A DNA stretch of 64,000 nucleotides from Verpa conica (taxonomy: Eukaryota > Ascomycota > Pezizomycetes > Pezizales > Morchellaceae), in assembly GCA_033030425.1 (NCBI GenBank), contig JAUFSD010000006.1:1178001-1242000 (forward strand), in the 5' to 3' direction. Position 1 is the first letter of the stretch, and each line of letters starts with the position of its first letter. Below are positions 34,585 to 43,978 of the stretch, in pieces. The translations under genes were made by a program, and so were the position numbers. Under the pieces are notes generated by a model. It searched no databases, was not told where the DNA came from, and saw nothing but the letters and a program-made list of their open reading frames with translations.

Positions 34585-36168
34585 GTGGATATAATATTTC
34601 TAACATCTCATCTAGAATCAATATCAGCTGCAAAATTCCCCCTGCCCACACTTTCACACACAAAAAAGCCTTCTATATCAACCAATTTCTCATTCCACCT
34701 CCCAAACGAAATAAACTACCAAATCCTCACTCACTTGACTGCACCTGACTCCCAGCGCTCCGAAGAAGATCCCTCATACCGCGAGTACTGCTCCCTCTGC
34801 TACCTCAAAACCCTCTACAACTGCTGTCTAATCTCCAAATCCTGGAATGGCGCCGCAACCGCAACCCTCTATAGCAAGCTAAAACTCGACCTCGATGGGA
34901 CTTGTGAATACCACTGGCGCGGAATCCCATGGGGCGATGGTGTATTCTGGTGGATTAGACGCACCTCATACCTACGAGACCGATATCTCAAATTACTTCT
35001 CCGAACATTGACCGCAAGGCCAGAACTCACCCAGTACTTCCGCACCCTCGAGATCGACCTACACTACCACATACCAAGCGACTACAAAGTTCTCCCAATG
35101 TATACAAAGCTTATATCACTATGTCCAAACCTTACCACCATTGTCGGGGACCCATGCATTTTCTTCGCCCCTATAGATCCATATATGGAATCCATCAGTC
35201 TTGACCTTCTCAACTTCTTCTCGCGGGGGCATCTCCACAAGGGTAAACAAATGATCAGTGTTCGGAACCAAAAAAAGGTCTGGAGGGTTCTCTCGGAGCA
35301 CACAGCCTGGGAATCTTGGGAGTGGACAGCTCAATGCCAAAAGATCCAATTACCTGCATTCCATAGATTCCACCAAAACTGGAAATCACTCAAACACCTC
35401 TCAGTCGTACAGCTCCATTACGAACCCGGGAACTCTCCGTCAGAGATGACGACTAACCCAATAGCTTGTCTGGACGCACTAGAGTCTCTATCTCTATCCA
35501 ACACAGGGTTAAGGTTCCTGCAGAGCGTTCCAGTGAATAAACTCACCACTCTCAGCGTTGAAGTGCTGGGTAGTAATAGCTCTGGGATCACGTTCCAAGA
35601 AGACCTCGCAGAGCTCTGGGCGTACCTCTCACAGTGCTCCGATGCCACATCTCGGCTGAAAAGGCTTAGTATTCGCAGTATAGCCACTCGCAATCATATC
35701 ACCTGGAAATTGCTCCCTAAAACACTATCCCTTGCCCCAAACCTACTGGAACTATCTGCATCGTTCCCATATACGCCAAATAACAACTACGTAGTCCTAG
35801 TAACCGATCCCTCCGTTGTGGAAATTGGGATATGGCAGACCGCGTTTCCGAGGTGTGCTAAGCTGCAAAAGTTGTCCTTCTTATGTCCAGGATGGTCCCA
35901 TAACAGGCAGCTTTTGAAGGTGCTACGTATGCAGCCAGTGTTTCCGTCGTTGAGAGAGTTAGAGTATTATCGTTCTAGTGCTATAGTGGAGTTGACTCAA
36001 GTACCTACCACTGGGCAACCCTCCGCGCCACAATCCACAAAGAGTAAATCGGAGGGCGATAGAATAGATAGTAGTTTGCAGGTTGAATTTAGAAAGAGGA
36101 ACCTAGTCAAGATATCTGATGCGCAAGAAAATTTGAAAGTTCACCTAAAAAAGATCATGTATAAGTAA
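34585..36168 (+). CDS. F-box-like protein with leucine-rich C-terminal region; 5' end uncertain
   Basis: A continuous frame of about 527 codons whose first codon here is GTG, not ATG. The nearest in-frame ATG is about 170 codons further in, so the true start must be upstream, in an exon, or lost. An F-box-like motif begins at FHLPNEINYQILTHL and ends at CCLISKSWNGAATATLYSKL. F-boxes recruit Skp1 in SCF ubiquitin ligases. The rest alternates short leucine-rich segments such as LESLSLSNTGLRFL and LKRLSIRS, like the degenerate leucine-rich repeats of fungal F-box proteins, followed by a Lys/Glu-rich tail. Coding character (no stops over 1.6 kb, C-rich third positions) supports a real gene. It could be a recent pseudogene that lost its start. 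Confidence 0.65.
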   Translation: MDIIFLTSHLESISAAKFPLPTLSHTKKPSISTNFSFHLPNEINYQILTHLTAPDSQRSEEDPSYREYCSLCYLKTLYNCCLISKSWNGAATATLYSKLKLDLDGTCEYHWRGIPWGDGVFWWIRRTSYLRDRYLKLLLRTLTARPELTQYFRTLEIDLHYHIPSDYKVLPMYTKLISLCPNLTTIVGDPCIFFAPIDPYMESISLDLLNFFSRGHLHKGKQMISVRNQKKVWRVLSEHTAWESWEWTAQCQKIQLPAFHRFHQNWKSLKHLSVVQLHYEPGNSPSEMTTNPIACLDALESLSLSNTGLRFLQSVPVNKLTTLSVEVLGSNSSGITFQEDLAELWAYLSQCSDATSRLKRLSIRSIATRNHITWKLLPKTLSLAPNLLELSASFPYTPNNNYVVLVTDPSVVEIGIWQTAFPRCAKLQKLSFLCPGWSHNRQLLKVLRMQPVFPSLRELEYYRSSAIVELTQVPTTGQPSAPQSTKSKSEGDRIDSSLQVEFRKRNLVKISDAQENLKVHLKKIMYK

Positions 36169-36521
36169 AAGATGGATTGTTCAAAATGTTGTGAGAATTT
36201 CAATGTCTTGTGTTCTGTCTTATTTTTCTTGCAGATTTCTATTCTTTCTATCGCAAAAGTATGTGTGAATTAGTCGAATGTTTACAGAAGGCTACTTATA
36301 TAACTATTTATCTGCAATTGCCAGCAAATGTAAAGAACTCCACAGATACAGCCCATTTCAATCCATAATACTCCAAGGGCAAGATACCTGTAAACATAGC
36401 CCTACCAGTATGTATATAGCCAGTTATATTCCTCGACTCGAGCCCCAGTCAGTCTCGAAAAGGAAAAAACAACAACGAAAAGCCGATGGCATAGTCCGAA
36501 ATACAATTCGTTCGACGCATC
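36169..36521. other. convergent 3' intergenic spacer
   Basis: 353 bp between the F-box-like gene and the WKF-domain gene, which point towards each other. It must hold both 3' UTRs. Nothing else is visible. Confidence 0.6.
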
Positions 36522-37781
36522 CTATTCTTCCTCACCACTACTACTGCTATCACTCTCATCATCATCCTCATCATCCTCATCATCATCACCATGTCCTAGA
36601 GCTGCTAGAACTAGCTTAGCTCTTATTACATTATTTTTCTGATCGGTCACATTCAGCTTATCCCCGTCCTTCGAGATAGTATCATTCCCATGCTTCAAAA
36701 TCTCGTTGGCCTCGGACAACAAACGATCCCTAGCAGAAGTACCTTGAATACCCGCGATATAAGACTTCAGAGCTTCTGCGTACCCTTCTTCTGGGATCAT
36801 AGAGCAGTCGAAGGCGTTGCGGAGGATCCAATTCTGCTTGCTTTTTTCAAACTTCCAGGCTTCGCGACAGGTGTGGTAGGTGAGAAGATATGAAAGCTGA
36901 GGCTTTTCATTTTCACCTTTAGTCCCTAGACTCTTCTTTTCACCCTCCCCCGACTCGGCCCGCTCCTTCTTGGGCTTCTTTGCCTTTTTTTGTTTCTTCT
37001 TCTCTGGCTGTTCCGACTTTTTATCGGCACCAGGCTTCTCCTCCTCGTCGTCAAACTTCTTACGCTTTCCTGTTGATTCAAACTTTGGTTTTATATCGTC
37101 AAATCCCTCCGGTAGTTCATTGGTAGGATAGTTGTTGATATGTTGTTGGTACGAGTCGTAGTGCGCGAACGGATCGTAATTCTGGTAAAGCGTCTTTATC
37201 GAGTCCCCATCCGTGGCCTTGGTGTCCGAAGTGAAGGTTACAGATTTCCTCAGTAACCGTTTCTCTTCTGCAGTCCTCCTCCTTAGCGATGGTTTTGATG
37301 GACTGCCGTTTGATGAAGACGCTGTGTTATTTGATTCCGGGGGTGAAGGAGGGGCAGCAGCAGGGGCAGCAGGAGGTGATGCAGCTTTATCCTCGTCCGG
37401 CAGCGACGCGTTCGTATCATCTGCATCGGAAGACTTCTTGCTGTCCCTATCCTTGTTTCTCTTACTCTTCTTATCCTTCTTCTTCTTGTCCTTCTTATCC
37501 TTCTCCTTCTCCTTTCCCGATCTGTTTTTCTTTTTTTTACCTCCCCGATCCTCCTCTTCTAAACTCTCCTGTAAACTCCCCCTCCTCTCTTCCCTACCAC
37601 TGCTACCCTCGCTTACATGCTCATCCTCTCCTCTGTTGCCTTCCTCCTCCGTTTCGGACCCTTTGCACCTCTGCCCTTGGCCGACGGGTAAGTCGCTGGC
37701 GTACTTTAGTTTCAGCCCAGCCTTCTTCCATGCAGGAACGTGGGAAGCTCCCGCGACTGCGACTCCTCCGTCTGTTGACAT
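36522..37781 (-). CDS. WKF-domain protein (C7orf50-like), likely nucleolar
   Basis: A single-exon gene of 419 codons from the ATG at 37781 (MSTDGGVAVAG). An in-frame ATG at 37913 would add 44 residues with no family resemblance, so the inner start is preferred because it places the conserved VPAWKKAGLKLKYAS near the N-terminus. The WKF domain lies near residues 297-360 and contains SYLLTYHTCREAWKFEKSKQ and WILRNAFD. Between these regions are long Lys/Glu/Asp-rich disordered segments with many KKKK clusters. The C-terminus is strongly acidic (DDDEDDEDDDESD followed by SSSSGEEE). Composition and family suggest a nucleolar or ribosome-biogenesis role, which is not proven. Long frames on the opposite strand (37213-37920) only mirror this low-complexity composition. 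Confidence 0.9.
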   Translation of the reverse strand: MSTDGGVAVAGASHVPAWKKAGLKLKYASDLPVGQGQRCKGSETEEEGNRGEDEHVSEGSSGREERRGSLQESLEEEDRGGKKKKNRSGKEKEKDKKDKKKKDKKSKRNKDRDSKKSSDADDTNASLPDEDKAASPPAAPAAAPPSPPESNNTASSSNGSPSKPSLRRRTAEEKRLLRKSVTFTSDTKATDGDSIKTLYQNYDPFAHYDSYQQHINNYPTNELPEGFDDIKPKFESTGKRKKFDDEEEKPGADKKSEQPEKKKQKKAKKPKKERAESGEGEKKSLGTKGENEKPQLSYLLTYHTCREAWKFEKSKQNWILRNAFDCSMIPEEGYAEALKSYIAGIQGTSARDRLLSEANEILKHGNDTISKDGDKLNVTDQKNNVIRAKLVLAALGHGDDDEDDEDDDESDSSSSGEEE

Positions 37782-40510
37782 TGTAGATGCGGGGAGGGAG
37801 TGCGGGCACGAGAGGATGAGGATTGGTTGGTTTTCTGGGTGTGTTGGAGTGTCTGGGGGAGGAAATATTTTTCGTGGGTTTTGCGGAGTAGCGGTGTTCA
37901 GGAAATGGCACATGCGCTGACAGGGGGTGGGCTTGGTAGCAACAGGCTGGATACATCATACATGTACTCTCCCTCTATGAATTGGCCCTGGGAATGGCTA
38001 TTTCTTAACTTGAGAGTGACTTATATTAATATTCTACCTACAGGAGTACATATACATTTGGTTATACTTGTTTCTATATATACACAGCTATAGGTACATG
38101 TAGCATAGCAACAATCCCATTCTTTATAATACACTACCTGACTATTTGCTTACAAACGATACGAATCTCTCCCATTGGCGATCGAGAAAAAGAGGTAACC
38201 CTAATCCTCATGAGATGCGTGTATTCAAGGCAATGAAGCTATGCACTCTGGCCAAGGGCACCGCTCTACCACCCGCTGTGTACAACCAAATATTAAGAAT
38301 ATGAAAATACTCAGGTCACATCCTGACAACCCTAAACCAGTTTAGATACAATAGTCGAGTATTTTATAGATTTATGCTATTAATAATGAAAACCTAGGCT
38401 CAGGACTTCTTCAGAGGTCTGTATATTGTATTAAATGGCTTTAGGTAGGTCAAAAGTTAGGCTTGGGTGACTTGGGGTTCAGGATATATGCGTTATACAG
38501 TATGAAAAAACTGGGTGAATTTACTGCTATAGCACTACGGAATTTAGTCGCAAACACCGAATTAAATCAGTATTTGAGGTAGATTACTACACCAATACCG
38601 TATTCCTCTCATATCGCTAGCGCATTGGCGGGAGCACCGTACTGATCCCCCCCCCTCTTTTTGGTACTGTATACTATAAAGTTTACGTGAATAGCTTGGA
38701 AACTACCATATCCCCTTGGTGCTATTTTCGTATTTGGGTAGGTAAAGTAATGTCCTATCGTATGTTTCTTATCCCTATTAATAGTGGATTGGTTTCTTTT
38801 ATTTATGAAACTACATCTAAGAACTCGCATCGCTAGGAAAAATATCATTCATATAATATCACTCGCAATTCTACTATATAAGTAATTAAGGACCTTCCTA
38901 CATAAACTGGTGAATATATCGAATATATATGAGAAGGACAGAATTAATGCCTAGAATAATATAGGCGGTTATATTGGTAAGCAACTGCCATGAAGGAGCT
39001 AGGGGAGTCGAACTCTAATTCTCAAGTGCTACATATAGCCTAGCGACTACAAGACCTGCTTGATCACCACTAGTTTAATATGACTCTACTAAAGGCTAAA
39101 CCTACCTGTTATCCACTCGAGATATATATTCTTATCTGAAAGGTAGACTATCATACACAAAGAATGATAATAAATTATATATATCCTACAGAAGAGATAC
39201 CTTCTATCCCTTGAATTTGTTCTATAGAAAATACTGATCATTAAGGGTTTCCTATAGGTCATTCTTGAGAGGACCTCCTATCCCTTTCTATAGTTGGCCC
39301 TATGAGATATCTCCCTCAAAAGATCGAAGATAATGTACGTACCCAGGATCACTGGGGGAAAAACCAAATTCATCCTCATGGGGGATAAAATATCCAACGG
39401 GTCGGATAAAACTATCCCGATCCCTTAAAATTAATGAACTATGGGGAATTCTACCATGTAGAGAGGTTTTTTGGTACAGGCTAAACAATCCCTATGACAA
39501 TTTTCTAGTACGTACCCACAAGAGTAAGATTACAATCCTCCTAGATCCACACTTATCCTACGTGTATTGCATCTCACCTTTCGGCTATACATGGTAAACT
39601 ACTAAATTGTCTGAATTAGACTCAAGCTCCTCCCCATACGCGTAACTCCCCTTTAGAGATCGATAAACAATAAGAGCAACTATAAGCTCTGGAAGATTAC
39701 TTAAATCCAAACCTTATAGAAATACTAATTCAATAATTCAGCCGAGATATGTATTAAGGATCGAAGAGCAAGGTTATTTATAATTCATTCATTCATAATT
39801 CATCCACTCAAGAGCAAGGTCATAAATTATCACTCATGATTTCCATAAGCCTTATCCTACCGTGTTTAATCTACCATACCATAGAATTACCTGGAAATAA
39901 TTTTGGAATCGTTAATTTTACTTGTACGACCTACGCCATCGTAAAATTAGCCCGCTCGCCCGTCATTTAACACTCTTTCTACCCCATTGCTGAAGCTAAG
40001 CCCGAAATTGGTGGAACTAGAACCGATAAAATCTATTGAGAAAGTCGCGGTAAGTATATATATTCCCGGTAAAGAGACACGTAGTTCATATCAGTGGGAT
40101 AAGCACCCGATGTTACAATTATCGATTGTGAAACAGTAGGAGGATTAACCTATGGTGAACGTTAGGTGTAACCGTGATGCTACCTGTCCCCTACCCAAAT
40201 GTAGTTGGAAAAAGCAATAGCAAGGAATGAGGTTTACAATCACCTGAGAACGGCATAAAGCAGAAGCCTTGGCGCTGTCTGCAACCTCATCCCCCAACTC
40301 CCGGACATAACCAGTTCAGCTCACCTTCACCTTAGAAAAGCCATCTTAAGAAGATAGCATTGATCGATTCAACCCTGTTATTACGCTTATCGGGCTTCCG
40401 AACCCTGTCCTACCCCTCATTTTGCCTAACGAATCCAGTGCCAACCTCTCTCCCCATCAACGTCCCCCATACAACTTACCTCTTGAAGCTCCACGAGTAG
40501 TGGCCACTTA
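37782..40510. other. gene-poor region with promoter of WKF gene
   Basis: TACATGTA palindromes at 37959 and 38095 lie 178 and 314 bp upstream of the WKF start codon. A tRNA-like relic is suspected at about 38988-39066. An imperfect tandem pair starting GAGCAAGGT lies near 39766 and 39812. A C9 run is at 38647. The last 200 bases before 40511 are C-rich and probably the BTB gene leader. No protein gene was recognised. Confidence 0.5.
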
Positions 40511-41675
40511 ATGGAGACTGAGAACCCACAAAAGAAAACGGACTTTCATGCTCCAGGCCCAGACCCTACGGATGTCCACATACGCACCGCAGACGGGGAA
40601 TTCTTCCTCCATTCCCGAGTGTTAAAAATGTTCTCGAAATGGTTCGCTGCTAGTATGTCTACTGTGTGGTGGAAAGACTCAAAACCACACCTAAGCTCTA
40701 CATCACCTACATACCAATACCAGTATATGTTAGACATTGATAAAGATAACTTCTCGACGCTACTTCCTGTTCATCTAGAGGTAAAAGAACAGCAGGCAGA
40801 ACAGGATACAGAATGCCAAGAGGCAAAAAATCAGGAGGCAGAAGATGTGAGTGATAAAGTTTAAGAGGGTTGTATAGGTGCATAGTTGGCTAACAAATCG
40901 GGTTAACTACTGAAAGAATCTCCCAGAAATTGCCTCAAACTTCACCAAAGAGAATTTCTATAATCGCTACAAGCTTCTCTTCAGCTCTCTCTACCGCCTC
41001 CCAATTGAAATCAAGGATCAAAAAACATTATCAGACCTCATCTCAATTGCAGACCAATACCAAGCACTTGACCCAGTAGCCGATAGCATTCGGGCCTCTC
41101 TCTTTGAATGGGAATCTCTAGACATTGAAATCAAGAAAGAGCCCGTTCGCTTCCTCGAAATAGGATATAAGTTAAAGTCGGCCCGCATATTTAAAGAAGC
41201 ATTTATCCACTGCGTTGGCCTTCAGTATGCCCAGGGTATCATCACGCAGCTTGAAATAGATGCTCCTACCAATCGCATCACACGCCTCATACTCACTGAA
41301 TGTTATCGGCTCGAGCAGTTGATTGCAAGAGCAATGCGAAGCTTCCTCTCGTTGGGTAGCCACGGCGAATACCCGCATCGAGTTAAAACACTTGTTCGGA
41401 GCGAGCTTGGGAGATGTTTTGATAAATATCCCGATTCAGGAGAAGAGGGGAAACTGTTTAGAAATATCGTGTATAGCTCTTTCCAGCCGATTTCCAATGA
41501 CCTTACAGATGTAGAGAAGGAGTTATTAGGGACGTTGCAGCATCAAGCGAAGGGCCTTGTGAACAAGGTTAAGGATGTAGCGAGGCCTTTAATAGTGAAT
41601 AACTTGAGTTTGAAAGAGGAGATGGACTACTTGACGTGTGCAGAGCTTCAGAGCGAAGATTTACCTTGGATTTGA
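40511..41675 (+). CDS. BTB/POZ-domain protein, two exons
   Basis: Exons 40511-40850 and 40927-41675 with a 76-nt intron (TTAACTAC branch region, CCCAG acceptor) give 362 residues. The N-terminal segment DPTDVHIRTADGEFFLHSRV followed by LKMFSKWFAASM is the start of a BTB fold, which mediates dimerisation or Cul3 binding. The middle is Gln/Glu-rich (KEQQAEQDTECQEAKNQEAE). The C-terminal part has SDLISIADQYQALDP, like the helical region after fungal BTB domains. Two overlapping donors (GTGAGT at 40848 and GTGATA at 40851) are possible; only the second keeps the frame with this acceptor. Such BTB genes are often expanded and lineage-specific in filamentous fungi. Molecular role unknown. Confidence 0.8.
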
Positions 41676-43195
41676 AGTCCTAGGAGTAAATTGATGGTGG
41701 AATATTGTAAAAAGAAGGAAGGAGGATCAGCACAGGTATATCTTTTCAGAGAGCCCTTCAATAAAGCGTTCCTATTAATTATTTACCTTATCTAACGATC
41801 AATAGTTACACCAGTGTTAGTATCTCGAGCTAGCGAGGAAAATTCCGCTCTTTTTTCTCTTTGCGAAGTGAACCTTAATAGATTAAGGTTTAATTGATTG
41901 GTTAATTAAATAGGCTAATGCTTAACTCTATGGCCGTCTAGCATAAGAGGTAATAAAAGCTCTCTATTTATAGTACCACAAAAACTGAATTGATCTCTCG
42001 TATCTTTCACTTTCTGACTCTTGGTAATGCAAATACCGAGTGATAATCCATGCAAATTATCTCTATTCTTGGTATCCTCAATACAATTCATTCCTTTGGA
42101 CAACATATTCTTTGAAACCATAATTATATGGTATACATGGTTACTAGAATAGAGCTATTAATATCTTAGCTTCACATGAGGCCTTTTATTTATACACGCC
42201 CATTCATACATAGCCTGCTCGTAGTCGCCATGTATCAATAGAGACTCCAGTAACAATATACAGAGAAAATAGCAAAATAATACCGTCAACCATCCAATAT
42301 GATACCTCTAACATTATCCTTATCTCCTCGATGGACCCGATTTGACGATACCATATAAATATAATCTCAGTGTCAAACAAGATTATACTCCTCCTATTCA
42401 ACAACCCGTGGTGGCCTTATCGACTGTGTAAAATTACCGCCGAATGAAAAGCGCTGGAAAATTGGAACTACTCCACCACTACTATTAAATCTCTAGAAGA
42501 GTTCGTGTATTTGTCAATAGTTCAACCCCCTATCTCTTCAGGTTCCCGATAATTATTTATCCAACAGTATTTGCAAAAAAAACCCTACTACCTATTCCTA
42601 GAAGCCTTAGAAGTATGAAAATAAGGTTAGTACCATGCCTGTCTTAGGTGGAGCGATTGAGACATGTCTACTCCCCCCCTAAAAAGCCGTCAACGGTATT
42701 CCTATTGTTACTGGTGCCAACAGAGCACTTATGCATGATCTTAATTAGTGGCGTATAGTCCAAAATTTGGAGTTGCTGTCTAGACCTTGTATGGTAATGG
42801 AAGTTAAGGTAGGTACCCCCGGTAAATGAGAGGTGAGTATCCCCCCTCTCCCCACTTAGAGTTTAGACTACATTAGAGCTTCTTGTTATTAGCTATTTAT
42901 AAGTAGAGGAAATATATGAAGTGAGTTTTTTTCTTAAAAAAGTACTCGATTGTTCGGCTCGACTTTATTAAACCAGCTACATAATAGTGAGAGCAGAATA
43001 GTAGAGTAGCGGGTAAGTAATGTTACCGAGTGATCAGCCATGTTCTAATTTTTAGCTATAATAAACTGACATTACAGCAAAGTCACATAAATAGCTTACA
43101 ACAGAGTCCCGTTATACAAACACAGGCTATAATCTATGTGGCCACATTGCAAAGTGTTCCGCTTTATTTTGTTTATTTTCCAACCTATGCAAGTT
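41676..43195. other. AT-rich intergenic region
   Basis: 1.5 kb with short frames only. Minus-strand frames at 41915-42121 and 42204-42404 are open but unrecognised. Sequence is TA-rich. Nothing else can be supported. Confidence 0.5.
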
Positions 43196-43978
43196 CTATA
43201 ACTCCACCAAAACCCAAAAGAAAAAAAAGATAAAAACGATGATGCTTAACGCCCATTCATATTCAAAGACACCACTCCTCAAAAAAAAACCTCCCTTAGG
43301 AGCCTTAAAGAGGCGCATGAGAGAGTCCAAAGGGCGAAACGAATAGGAGAGCCCTAGCCAAGAATAGTAGTAAAACAAAACCTCCCTTCCAAAATGCCCT
43401 AGTTTCCCAAAATAATATAAAAAGAAAAAAGCACAATCATAAAAGCCGTAAAAAATGAGATTTAGTCGCAAAAAAAAACAAAGCATAGTAACTCCGTATT
43501 TTCCTTTCCTGTTAACGTAGCCCAATCCTTAAGAATTTGACCCAAATCCTAACCTCCCAAGTGTACCTAAATTTCCAGACAAAATAACCCAAGAAAGAAT
43601 CGCGATGCTAAAAGAGAATATGAAAAGGATAGGGAAAGATCCAACAGAGAAAAACCCCTGATTGAAGCACATAAGCCCATCCCATTACAAAAAAAGCCTG
43701 GGAATAAAATAAAAAATGATGCACACACGGAATTCGCTCCGAGCCTTTTAATAAAATCAGACAATACCACCACTAACCCCAAGATATCAAACTCCACAAT
43801 AAAAATCCGGAAAACAAAAACGAAAAAACATGAAAGCCCAAAAATACTAGTAATAAAGAACAGAAAGGGCAAGTTCATAGCATCAGTGACCCAAGAAAGA
43901 GTTTCTCGAACCTAATTTCTGCTAACGTGATGTGTTGAAGTATCTCATCACTGCCCTTATCCCCAAGCCTAGCCCTTA
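43196..43978 (-). other. T-rich (transcript sense) 3' flank of the 810-residue regulator gene
   Basis: As behind atf1, the plus strand is A-dominated with few T for nearly 800 bases right after the stop codon, so a minus-strand transcript would be U-rich. Short direct repeats such as AAAACCTCCCTT (near 43288 and 43378) occur. Frames here are low-complexity (Phe/Leu-rich on the minus strand) and not believable genes. Confidence 0.5.

Noticed and set aside
37213..37920. Long plus-strand frames opposite the WKF gene
   Set aside because: Ser/Leu/Phe-rich translations of Lys/Glu codon repeats on the other strand; no domain and overlap with a supported gene.
38216..38300. Minus-strand GGTGGTAGAGCGG resembling a tRNA D arm
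   Set aside because: No paired acceptor or convincing T arm at the right distance.
39300..39488. 62-codon minus-strand frame that might be a retroelement fragment
   Set aside because: No reverse transcriptase, integrase or protease motif visible.
43196..43878. Two minus-strand Phe/Leu-rich frames resembling membrane proteins
   Set aside because: The hydrophobicity comes from T-rich sequence after a stop codon; likely 3' UTR.
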